A stretch of 25,459 nucleotides of DNA from CAYXFZ01 sp964464385 (lineage in GTDB: Bacteria; Planctomycetota; UBA1135). Each line of letters begins with the position of its first letter. The first letter of the stretch is position 1. The position numbers and the translations under genes are program-made. Below the pieces are notes generated by a model. It saw nothing but the letters and a program-made list of their open reading frames with translations. It was not told where the DNA came from and ran no database searches. Location of the stretch: contig CAYXFZ010000032.1 of assembly GCA_964464385.1 (NCBI GenBank), forward strand, positions 1-25,459, written 5' to 3'. Positions 8,121-15,583 of the stretch are shown piece after piece.

Positions 8121-9425
8121 ATGCTGAACGAATCTGGACTGGTCTACAAGTACTTCGACTTAATCGACGGCTTCATCCGTGTGCGGATGTTGTCGGAAGA
8201 GGAGAGCTTGAATCTGCCCCAAAGCGATGCGGGTCCCCCAGACCGCCGCGAATACCGCGCCTTAGTCGTCGCCGCTTGCGTCGAGTCCCTGCAAGAAAGT
8301 GTCATGCCCCGAGTCCAGGAGATGTATCCGGACGATTCGGCCACTGCCGAGGATCTCCTCTACCAAATCTGCGTGGACGTCAACCCACGCCTCGAGATCC
8401 ACTCCGTGGTCTTGCCGGCCGAAGCGGAGGCCGAGGCCACCCTCGAATTTGAACCGGCATTGGAATCCGATTTCCGCTCCCGCGCCGAGGCCCTGGAGGG
8501 CAAGGTGCTAAGCGAAGTGTTTGGCCAGGATGACCACGTCGCTGCACTATGCCGCGCCGTGCGCAAGGCCGCAGCGGGTCTGAACGACCCCCAGCGACCC
8601 GTGGGTTCATTCCTCTTGGTGGGTCGCACCGGGGTCGGCAAAACTGAGCTGGCGAAATCCATGGCCACCCACCTCTTTGGCGAGGATTCCTTGATCCGGG
8701 TGGATTGCTCCGAATTTGGTTTGCCTCATGAAACTGCCAAGCTGATCGGGGCGCCTCCGGGCTACATCGGCCACGGTGAGGGCGGCATGTTGACCGAAGC
8801 CCTGCAAAAGAATCCACACGCGGTCGTGCTCTTCGACGAAGTGGAGAAGGGGCACGAAAAACTGCACGACATATTGTTGCAGATCTTGGATGACGGCCGC
8901 TTGACCGATTCCAAGGGACAAACCGTGTCCTTCCGCAACGCGTTGGTGTTGCTAACCTCCAACGTCGGCACGGCAGATTACGCCGCCGCCACCGACCGCG
9001 TCGGTTTTGGTCGCGAGGACGGGTGTCAAGACGCAGAACTGCAACAACTCACTTCGGTAGCCCTGCGCAACTTCTTCAAGCCGGAACTTCTCAACCGATT
9101 GGATGGAGTCCGCACCTTTGGTGCGCTGGATCTGGCCGCCGGGGAAAAAATTGTGCATCGCCAACTGAGCCGTTTCGCCGATCGCATGGAGAACGCCGGC
9201 GTGGAACTGCGCTGGAACAAGACCCTCTGCCGCAAACTGGCGAAGTCTGGTCTGCACGAGGAATACGGCGCCCGCGAACTGCGCCGCACCTTGGCTCGTT
9301 TGATCGAAGAACCCGTGAGTGACGGCATTTTGGACGGCCGTTGGCAAGCGGGTGATCGCCTGCGGGCCCGTTGGCAAAAGGGAACGGTGGTGCTTCAGCA
9401 CACTGCCGCGACAGTCAGCAAGTAG
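8121..9425 (+). CDS. Single-AAA+ ClpA/ClpB-like ATPase
   Basis: 434 residues from the ATG at 8121, chosen because a purine-rich ggaagaaacc sits just before it and the upstream codons to 8052 look non-coding. Residues 1 to about 115 match no domain I recognise. The rest is a Clp/Hsp100 second-ring-type module: Walker A GRTGVGKT (168-175), pore loop GAPPGYIGHGEGG (210-222), Walker B VVLFDE (235-240), sensor 1 LTSN (278-281), arginine finger in LLNRLD (Arg326) and sensor 2 GARELRR (383-389) in a Clp C-terminal domain. The Clp N-domain, first AAA ring and ClpB middle coiled coil are absent, so this is a one-ring unfoldase, closer in build to ClpX but D2-like in sequence. No clear ClpP-binding loop was identified. 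It ends just before a strong terminator. Confidence 0.9.
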   Translation: MLNESGLVYKYFDLIDGFIRVRMLSEEESLNLPQSDAGPPDRREYRALVVAACVESLQESVMPRVQEMYPDDSATAEDLLYQICVDVNPRLEIHSVVLPAEAEAEATLEFEPALESDFRSRAEALEGKVLSEVFGQDDHVAALCRAVRKAAAGLNDPQRPVGSFLLVGRTGVGKTELAKSMATHLFGEDSLIRVDCSEFGLPHETAKLIGAPPGYIGHGEGGMLTEALQKNPHAVVLFDEVEKGHEKLHDILLQILDDGRLTDSKGQTVSFRNALVLLTSNVGTADYAAATDRVGFGREDGCQDAELQQLTSVALRNFFKPELLNRLDGVRTFGALDLAAGEKIVHRQLSRFADRMENAGVELRWNKTLCRKLAKSGLHEEYGARELRRTLARLIEEPVSDGILDGRWQAGDRLRARWQKGTVVLQHTAATVSK

Positions 9426-9449
9426 CCCGATTCCTCTTCCTAAAAGCGG

Positions 9450-9480
9450 CGGACTCACCCCTAGGTGAGTCCGTTTTTTT
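9450..9480 (+). terminator. Rho-independent terminator of the AAA+ gene
   Basis: A perfect 10-bp stem, CGGACTCACC paired with GGTGAGTCCG, with a 4-nt CCTA loop, followed directly by seven T residues. It begins 24 bp after the AAA+ stop codon. Read from the other strand the hairpin is followed by CCGCTTTT, so it could weakly terminate the convergent metalloprotease gene too. Confidence 0.95.
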
Positions 9481-9503
9481 GGTGGTTGAAGTTGAGGGAG
9501 GCT

Positions 9504-9519
9504 CGTCCTCTAGAGGACG
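9504..9519. repeat. Perfect 16-bp palindrome over the metalloprotease stop codon
   Basis: CGTCCTCTAGAGGACG is fully self-complementary and contains the TAG stop of the minus-strand metalloprotease at 9510-9512. It lies 23 bp from the strong terminator hairpin. It could be a transcript-end structure or a protein-binding site; there is no T-run after it on either strand, so it is not a standard terminator. Confidence 0.6.
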
Positions 9520-10994
9520 GTTCGCATTTCTGCGTTGGTCAGCCGGCCCGCCGAAGTATTGGCAGCATGGAACCACACCGGCAAGCCCTTCAAGGGGGAG
9601 GGAACCTTCCAGGTCACGGAGGCTTGCCCGGCCGAGTCGGCCGTCAAAAAGGGCGAGGCGTAAATGGGAGGCGTCAAGAGAGCGGTCCCGAGAGGGGTAT
9701 TGGTCGGGCCAGCGCCCGTCAGGGACAGACCCATGATAATCTGATCTCCCGGCGAGGCATTGCTGACCTGAATCGTGGAAGAAAAATTGGCAATCAAGGT
9801 CGGCACCGTCAAGATCGGAAACTTGTCGCGGAAATTTTCACAGGTGGAATAGGTGTTGTTCAGAGTGCGAACGTTTTCTTCTTGATTGGCGCGGCCCAGA
9901 GCCTGGCCGTTGTAGATCACGTTCGGGCCACTCCATCGGCCGATGCGAATGCCCGGGGCGTAGGCCATGACAGTGCGATAACTGGGACTACCCGAAGTAC
10001 GGTAGCCATAGGAATAGGAGTAGGCCCCGGAGCCCCCCGAGTTTTGGCGATCGTGGGCACAGCCCATGTTGTGGCCCAACTCGTGGGCCAAAACATAATC
10101 GCGATTCACTGAAAACTGCGTTACCAAATTGAAGGCCCATTTTTGGAAACTGGGGCTGACATTGGTCATCAACCAGGCAATGCCGCCATAAGCGGAACTC
10201 CCCACCAACATGGTCACAAAATCGGCCCCGTATTGATTCCGCAAACTGTGGGCCGTACTCAGGGCACCCGAGCCATTGGTCAAATCATTCAACATGGCAC
10301 CGAAACCGCTGGTGCCGGACTTCTCGTTGTAGCCGACCATCTCGGCGGTGTGCACCAAAGTAATTCGTTGGTTCACACCACTGTTGGCAAAGGTGTTGTT
10401 GGTTTGCTTCACTCCCAGGTTGATGGCGTTATTCATGGAACTTGCACTGCCACCGTGACCACTCAGGGCGAAAGTCGTGTAAACCACCATGACGTCAATT
10501 GTTTCGTGGTTGCGGGCGGATCCACTGGGCGCGGAACTCGGCCCCGGGGCGGAAATCGCATGGGCAAAGGTGGTACCACATGCTGGACCAGCAGACAAAG
10601 GCAACTGAACCCAATGGTGCAGACCATTCCCAGCCCAAGCCAATTGATAATGCTGGCTGTTCGACCGGAAACTGGCGGCCACGACCTCGTCCTTCCAAGC
10701 AAAAAGAATTTCGGCGCTGGGATCCTGATCCCAGAGGGCTTCCGCCAAAAAACCTCCCCCGTAGGCAGGCTCGGGAATGCCCAAGCGAACCGCGCGACCA
10801 TCCATCAAGAAGGAAGTGCCCTCGCGAAGAAGGGTGGCATCCACGGCCACGACCACGTTGCCCAAGGAATCGGGGGCAATGGGAAGGAGGGAATCCGGAG
10901 CCTCGGCCGAGGGAGACCAAAACGAGGGGAGATCCTGGCCACAAAGAAAGGAGACCGGGAAGAAAAAGAGGAGGGTCAGCGAGAAGCTTCTCAT
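9510..10994 (-). CDS. Secreted reprolysin-like (metzincin) zinc metalloprotease
   Basis: 494 residues. A signal peptide (MRSFSLTLLFFFPVSFLCGQ) is followed by an approximately 140-residue propeptide-like region, then a catalytic domain at about 165-385. The zinc site is complete: HELGHNMGCAH gives His304, Glu305, His308 and His314, and VMAYAP around Met343 is the Met-turn of metzincins. The layout resembles bacterial M12B/reprolysin-like enzymes, which cleave extracellular proteins. Cys139 in GPACGTTF lies before the catalytic domain and might act as an inhibitory switch, but that is speculative. Residues 398-494 carry the C-terminal domain shared with the FG-GAP and RCC1 proteins (GAGPTNTPLG, VWFHAAN, LTNAEM). 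Its start is only 36 bp from that of the divergent parvulin-like gene. Confidence 0.92.
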   Translation of the reverse strand: MRSFSLTLLFFFPVSFLCGQDLPSFWSPSAEAPDSLLPIAPDSLGNVVVAVDATLLREGTSFLMDGRAVRLGIPEPAYGGGFLAEALWDQDPSAEILFAWKDEVVAASFRSNSQHYQLAWAGNGLHHWVQLPLSAGPACGTTFAHAISAPGPSSAPSGSARNHETIDVMVVYTTFALSGHGGSASSMNNAINLGVKQTNNTFANSGVNQRITLVHTAEMVGYNEKSGTSGFGAMLNDLTNGSGALSTAHSLRNQYGADFVTMLVGSSAYGGIAWLMTNVSPSFQKWAFNLVTQFSVNRDYVLAHELGHNMGCAHDRQNSGGSGAYSYSYGYRTSGSPSYRTVMAYAPGIRIGRWSGPNVIYNGQALGRANQEENVRTLNNTYSTCENFRDKFPILTVPTLIANFSSTIQVSNASPGDQIIMGLSLTGAGPTNTPLGTALLTPPIYASPFLTADSAGQASVTWKVPSPLKGLPVWFHAANTSAGRLTNAEMRTVL

Positions 10995-11030
10995 GAACCC
11001 CCACCCTAACCGGGACTATGCTCTCGGGCC

Positions 11031-12371
11031 ATGTTTCTCGCCCCTCTCCTGATTCTGGGCCTTCAGCAGGGAACTCCTCCGCCCCTAGCAACCGATCCAT
11101 GGGGCGACGGGATCCTGGCCCGCTGGCAGGGTGGCCAAGCCACCGAGGCCCAGGTCGATCGTTTTCTGGGCCGCAATTTGCGCGGCAAGTCCATTGGCCA
11201 AGAGGCCCTCATCCACCTACTGCAGATTGATGTGGTGCAAATCGAGGCCGAACGGCGCAAACTCAAAGCAAACGAGACCGAAGTCCAAAGACAAATGGCC
11301 GTCGCCGAACGCTCCGCGGAGGAAGAGGGTTTCGATTTTGACGCCACTTTGGCCCGGCGCGGCATGAATCGCACGGACCTTCTGGAACTCTTGCGCACGG
11401 CCTCCTTGCATGCGGCCCTCGTGCGCCAAGATTTGAAACTTGCGGCGGACGCAATCCCCAGCGCCGAACAGCAAGCGGCTTGGACCCAACAGCGAGTCGA
11501 GGCTCTCCTGGCCGAGGCCAATGCGCACCCGGGGCTGGTCCTGGATGTCCCCCCCTACCGCATCACGGTACAGGAACTCGGCGCCACGATTCGCATTGCC
11601 CTACACCCCAAGCGGCTGAGGGAACACATCCAGCAATGGGTCCTCCAGCAATGGCTAGAAAAATGGGGCAATGCCCAGGGCCTGGTCGTGGACGATGCCG
11701 TTCGGCAAGCCGAATTGGATTGGCGCGCCGATCGTGTCGCCAAGAACCCGGTCTTTGCGGGGGCAACTTACGAGGTGTTGCTGTCCGCACAGGGCTCCTC
11801 GGTAGAAGCCGTCAGACAATCGGAGGAACTGCGCGCCGCCGCATGGTTGCGCTTGTACTCCCGCCAACGATTCGATGATGCCTGGTTTGCAATCCAGAGC
11901 CAAAAACGTGCCAAGGACATGGACGCCGAGTTCGGTGAAACTCGGCAAGTCGCTTGGCTGTTGTTGCGAGCCACCGAGAATCCGGCCGACCCCTTGGATC
12001 TCAGCTTTGCTCAGGCCGCGGAAGAACTCCGCAAGTACAAGGACGAGGCCGCAGACAGCGAGGCCTTTCTGAAACTTGCGGGAGAACTCTCCGAGGACGA
12101 AAACTCTCGCCGCCGCAAGGGTCTCTTGGGTTGGATCCACGCGACCGAACCCGGAGTAGATCCTGCCGTTTGTGCGACCGCCAGCAAACTCCAAGCGGGT
12201 GTCATTTCCGATCCCGTCCGCACCGCCGAGGGCCAGGCCCTAGTGTTGGTCCTGGAAATTCGACCCCGCCCCGAAGAGGCGGCCTTCCGCGCCCTGGTTC
12301 GCCGCGGCCAACACCAAGCCCTGCGGGAAGAAATCCTGCGCGGCCTGAAACTCGAAATTCGGGGTTGGTAG
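11031..12371 (+). CDS. SurA/PpiC-like parvulin-type PPIase, probably catalytically degenerate
   Basis: 446 residues with a short hydrophobic start (MFLAPLLILGLQQG) suggesting export. Residues 40-290 are mostly helical and resemble the chaperone part of SurA/PpiC proteins. Residues of about 305-412 follow the parvulin pattern: a VAWLLLR strand, FLKLAGELSEDENS, a GLLGW turn, LQAGVISDPVRT and GQALVLVLEI. Parvulins normally have a histidine in the first strand (xxHIL) and another near the end (GxHII); here these positions read W309 and A403, so isomerase activity is probably lost and a chaperone role is more likely. Next come the assembly gap and the two caspase-like genes on the same strand, so it may serve their folding or export. 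Confidence in the fold is moderate to good; the role is inferred. Confidence 0.75.
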   Translation: MFLAPLLILGLQQGTPPPLATDPWGDGILARWQGGQATEAQVDRFLGRNLRGKSIGQEALIHLLQIDVVQIEAERRKLKANETEVQRQMAVAERSAEEEGFDFDATLARRGMNRTDLLELLRTASLHAALVRQDLKLAADAIPSAEQQAAWTQQRVEALLAEANAHPGLVLDVPPYRITVQELGATIRIALHPKRLREHIQQWVLQQWLEKWGNAQGLVVDDAVRQAELDWRADRVAKNPVFAGATYEVLLSAQGSSVEAVRQSEELRAAAWLRLYSRQRFDDAWFAIQSQKRAKDMDAEFGETRQVAWLLLRATENPADPLDLSFAQAAEELRKYKDEAADSEAFLKLAGELSEDENSRRRKGLLGWIHATEPGVDPAVCATASKLQAGVISDPVRTAEGQALVLVLEIRPRPEEAAFRALVRRGQHQALREEILRGLKLEIRGW

Positions 12372-12381
12372 NNNNNNNNNN
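12372..12381. other. Assembly gap (10 N)
   Basis: Ten undetermined bases between the stop of the parvulin-like gene and the start of the first caspase-like gene. The fixed round number suggests a scaffolding placeholder, so the true distance, and any missing promoter or gene, are unknown. The operon inference across it depends on the join being right. Confidence 0.97.
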
Positions 12382-12392
12382 GGCTGTCGGCC

Positions 12393-15300
12393 GTGCTGGC
12401 TGTCTTTCTCGCTCTGCCGTTTCTTGCCTTCCAGGAAAAGCCACTGATCTTGGACGAGGGGACGCACGAGTTTGAAATCACCCTCAAACATCCGGTTGAG
12501 ACGCTGGAATCCCTGTTTCTGGGCCAGCCCGGGGTAGAGTTGGAGGAAGGGCAAAAATGGCCGCTATCCGTCCAAGATCACGACCCTCTTCTTGGGGATG
12601 TTCTGGGTGCCGTAGACCAGCCTGGCCAAGCCAGTGTCCTGCGGGTGCTCTTTAAGGTCCCCCGATCCGGCCGCTGGTCCTTGCGCTTGGAGGGCCTCAC
12701 TCTGGATGCCGCTATGGCCGTACGCGACCCGAAGAAGGGCTTTGTTGGCATTGACGATGACGGTTGGTACGCGCTCAATCCCCTTCTGGGTGAACTCAAA
12801 CTCCGCAAGGGGACAACCTACGAATTGCTGTTAATGGCGATTGGCGGCGGCTTGGGCAAAGTCAATCTGCACGCCCAACGCAAACCTTTCGACTGGTTGG
12901 AACAGGCCAAAGTTCTCATGGCTGAGAACCCGAGCGCCGCCGATTTGCGGGAGATCGGACGCAAAAAATGGGAAGTCCTCTTGGCCGATGGCCGCCGCCA
13001 AACCCCGGAAGAATGGGCGACTCGAACCCTGGAAAACCGCACCTCCTCCTTGCGCATCATGGCCTTGGAAGCCCTAGGCGTTGCCGAGGAACCCGGCGTT
13101 GGCCGCGCCCTGATCACCTATGGCAAACTCCTCAGTTTGCGGGCTTGGGTTGCGCAGAATTCCTTCTTCGGCGGCAGTGTGGAGTGGGACGGATTCTCTG
13201 AAGAGTGCCGCACCGCCTTCTTGGTTGGCCTGGAACAAACGGGCCGCGAATCCGGCATGGACGCCACCACCATGCGACCTCTGTTGATCGATGGCAACCG
13301 CCCGGAAAATTACTTGGGTAGATCACTCAACTTGGCAGCGGCCGCCGAAGTTGCCCAATTGGGCTTGCGCTTGGTCTTGGAGCATCATGGCGAACTTCCT
13401 GCTCAATTTTCTTTGTTGCCGGCGAATATCGGATCTCTTTTGGACTGGTCCGGACAGCCTGGAAAAGCGGTGCGACCCCTTCGCAGTGGTTTGGCCCTCC
13501 TAGAGTCCCATCCCGACCCCAACCTGAACTGGTTCCATTACCCGAAAACTGCCATCCACTTGGGACTCGCCCTGGAAGATCTAGGGCAGACCGAGGCCGC
13601 CATGGAGGCCTATCAAAAGGCATGGGATCATTACTGGCCGACGCGCAACTTCATCACCGGCAACCGCAATGGATCCCTTGCATCCTGGTTGAAGGTCCGC
13701 TCCGGCCTCTACCCCATCGCCCCCACCGTCTTCGCTCCGAAACTGGGCCTCTTGGAGGAATGGATGCCCGGGCTGGAACAAACTTATGGGAAACAGGGTG
13801 GGTGGCAAGTTGCCCAAGCTATTGCCCACCAAATCCAATATTTCACCACACTTTCGGCTCGCATCAGCAAGCTGCATGCGGACCGCGGCGACACCCTCAA
13901 CGCCCGAAAAATGCTCCAAGAGTGCCTAGCGGCGGACTGGATCTACATGGATCTAGTCGGCATGAGCGTCTTGCAATCAGCTTGGCAGGAGGCTCGTTTT
14001 TCCCAAGTGCTTTCTCCAGCCGACGTCATCCTGAATGGTTGCGAAATCGCGGAAACTTTGGGGGACCTCAGCATGGTGCTCTCCCTCCTCATGCGGGGTG
14101 CTCCCGATCCTGGCGGCCGCTCTCTCTTTGGCCAGCTTTACTTGCTGAAGGAAACGGGTTGGCGCCCCAAGCACGAAGTCGTACTCATGGGCATGAAGGC
14201 CCTGCTGGAAACCGGTCAAAAGGATTGGATGCAGGCAGCCAGAACCTATGGCTGGGAGCATCTCCTGCCTCCCATGTTCAAGCGAATGGATGACGAAGGC
14301 CGATGGGATGCCGCCCATGATGTCGGCACCGGTCTCCTCTATTTTTTGAAGGGTTCCATTGCCGACAACCTCATTTCTGCCCAACACCCCAAGGTCTTAG
14401 AAACCCGCCACTTCATGCGCATGGCCGGGGAGTTTCTGGGGAGGCCCTTCCCGCCCGAATTGGAGTTTAAGGATCCGAACAAGGCCCTTCCTCCTCCAGT
14501 TCTAACCTTGTGGTCGCCGACCTCGGGTACGCTGCCCCCGAGCAAGACCAGCTTCACGGTCGAAGGTTTTCTGCATGATCCCTCTGGCCCTCCCGATCTC
14601 CGCTGGCGCCTGGATAGCGGGCCTTGGACCAAACTCTCGGATCTGGAATCTTCCGGGAATTCCGCGCGCACTCCCGCCGAAGAGGGCCGCTGGCGATTTC
14701 GCTTCCCGTTGGCTTTGGCTCAAGCCCGTGGCTTGACGCAACTGGAGTTGCAACCCGTCTCCACCGCCGGCCTAGAGGGGAAAAGCCAAACGATCCAGCT
14801 GGAATACCAAGCCGGCAGTCGCAACCTGTACGTGCTGGCCTTCGGCGTTGCTGATTATGAAAGTGATGCCTTGGACCTGCAGTGGCCGGTCAAGGATGCC
14901 GAAGATTTAGCGGCCGCGCTGGACGGACAAAAAGATCTGTTCGACACTGTGAAGATAGAAATCCTGCGCAATGACGGCGTCACCAACGCTGAGTTGCGTC
15001 GTCTGTCCAAATCTTTTTTGCGGCAGGCGGGACCAGACGACACCATTGTCGTCTTCGGTGCTGGTCACGGCATCCGCGATGAAGATGGCGAATATTATTT
15101 CTTGACCGCTGATGCCACGCCCGAAGATCCTTACTCCGGCGTTACCCGTCACGATATCGAGCGCTTGGTCACCTGGTCGCAGTTGAAGTCCAACCGACGG
15201 ATTTTGTTGCTGGACACTTGCCAATCAGGGCGTGGGGCGGCTGACGAGGCCAGCCGCGGCGCCAGTGGTTTGTTTTCGTCTCGGGATATGGACGCCGCTT

Positions 15301-15572
15301 TGGCCGGAACCGGCGGCGGGGTTTACATCCTGGCTGGCAGTACAGAGGCCGGCTCGGCTTTGGAGGCCGGTGGCAATGGTCTCTTCACTGCCGGGATACT
15401 GGCGGCTCTGCGCGGTGAGGGCGACACCGATGGCAATGGCCAAGTCACCGTCGAGGAACTCCGAGCCTTCGTGGTTCAATTTGTCGAGACCAAAACCGAC
15501 GGCCGACAGCGCCCCACCTTCCCCCTCATCGAAGGCGGAGAAGATTTCCCGCTCTCAGCGCCCAACCCCTGA
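12393..15572 (+). CDS. Secreted caspase-like (peptidase C14) protein with PPC-like, TPR and Ig-like regions, copy 1
   Basis: 1059 residues. The GTG start lies 11 bp past the gap but aligns codon for codon with the GTG of the tandem paralogue, followed by the same short hydrophobic leader ending near AFQ. In order: a beta-sandwich of pre-peptidase C-terminal type (about 20-165; RSGRWSLRLEG, DDDGWYALNP), a long helical region with TPR-like units (LGLALEDLGQTEAAMEAYQ), an Ig-like beta domain before the protease (PPVLTLWSPTSG, FTVEGF), then the caspase fold from about 810. The catalytic dyad is His892 in GAGHG and Cys943 in LLLDTCQSG. Residues 1011-1022 (DTDGNGQVTVEE) fit a full EF-hand calcium loop, which would suit calcium-dependent control as in metacaspases. 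Expected to be an extracytoplasmic cysteine protease, perhaps cutting after basic residues as metacaspases do; the substrate is unknown. Confidence 0.87.
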   Translation: MLAVFLALPFLAFQEKPLILDEGTHEFEITLKHPVETLESLFLGQPGVELEEGQKWPLSVQDHDPLLGDVLGAVDQPGQASVLRVLFKVPRSGRWSLRLEGLTLDAAMAVRDPKKGFVGIDDDGWYALNPLLGELKLRKGTTYELLLMAIGGGLGKVNLHAQRKPFDWLEQAKVLMAENPSAADLREIGRKKWEVLLADGRRQTPEEWATRTLENRTSSLRIMALEALGVAEEPGVGRALITYGKLLSLRAWVAQNSFFGGSVEWDGFSEECRTAFLVGLEQTGRESGMDATTMRPLLIDGNRPENYLGRSLNLAAAAEVAQLGLRLVLEHHGELPAQFSLLPANIGSLLDWSGQPGKAVRPLRSGLALLESHPDPNLNWFHYPKTAIHLGLALEDLGQTEAAMEAYQKAWDHYWPTRNFITGNRNGSLASWLKVRSGLYPIAPTVFAPKLGLLEEWMPGLEQTYGKQGGWQVAQAIAHQIQYFTTLSARISKLHADRGDTLNARKMLQECLAADWIYMDLVGMSVLQSAWQEARFSQVLSPADVILNGCEIAETLGDLSMVLSLLMRGAPDPGGRSLFGQLYLLKETGWRPKHEVVLMGMKALLETGQKDWMQAARTYGWEHLLPPMFKRMDDEGRWDAAHDVGTGLLYFLKGSIADNLISAQHPKVLETRHFMRMAGEFLGRPFPPELEFKDPNKALPPPVLTLWSPTSGTLPPSKTSFTVEGFLHDPSGPPDLRWRLDSGPWTKLSDLESSGNSARTPAEEGRWRFRFPLALAQARGLTQLELQPVSTAGLEGKSQTIQLEYQAGSRNLYVLAFGVADYESDALDLQWPVKDAEDLAAALDGQKDLFDTVKIEILRNDGVTNAELRRLSKSFLRQAGPDDTIVVFGAGHGIRDEDGEYYFLTADATPEDPYSGVTRHDIERLVTWSQLKSNRRILLLDTCQSGRGAADEASRGASGLFSSRDMDAALAGTGGGVYILAGSTEAGSALEAGGNGLFTAGILAALRGEGDTDGNGQVTVEELRAFVVQFVETKTDGRQRPTFPLIEGGEDFPLSAPNP
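14799..14902 (+). repeat. Identical tract 1, copy 1 (104 bp)
   Basis: Base-for-base identical to 18011-18114 (constant offset 3212), covering the first strand of the caspase domain (YQAGSRNLYVLAFG onward). Flanking codons differ. Confidence 0.93.
15199..15547 (+). repeat. Identical tract 2, copy 1 (349 bp)
   Basis: Base-for-base identical to 18411-18759 (offset 3212), covering the catalytic cysteine, the EF-hand-type loop and nearly the whole C terminus of the caspase domain. The bases immediately outside, 15198 and 15548, differ between copies. Confidence 0.93.
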
Positions 15573-15583
15573 TTCCTAAGCCC

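Noticed and set aside
10143..11009. 288-residue plus-strand ORF opposite the metalloprotease
   Set aside because: Antisense to a gene with signal peptide and complete zinc site; no motif of its own.
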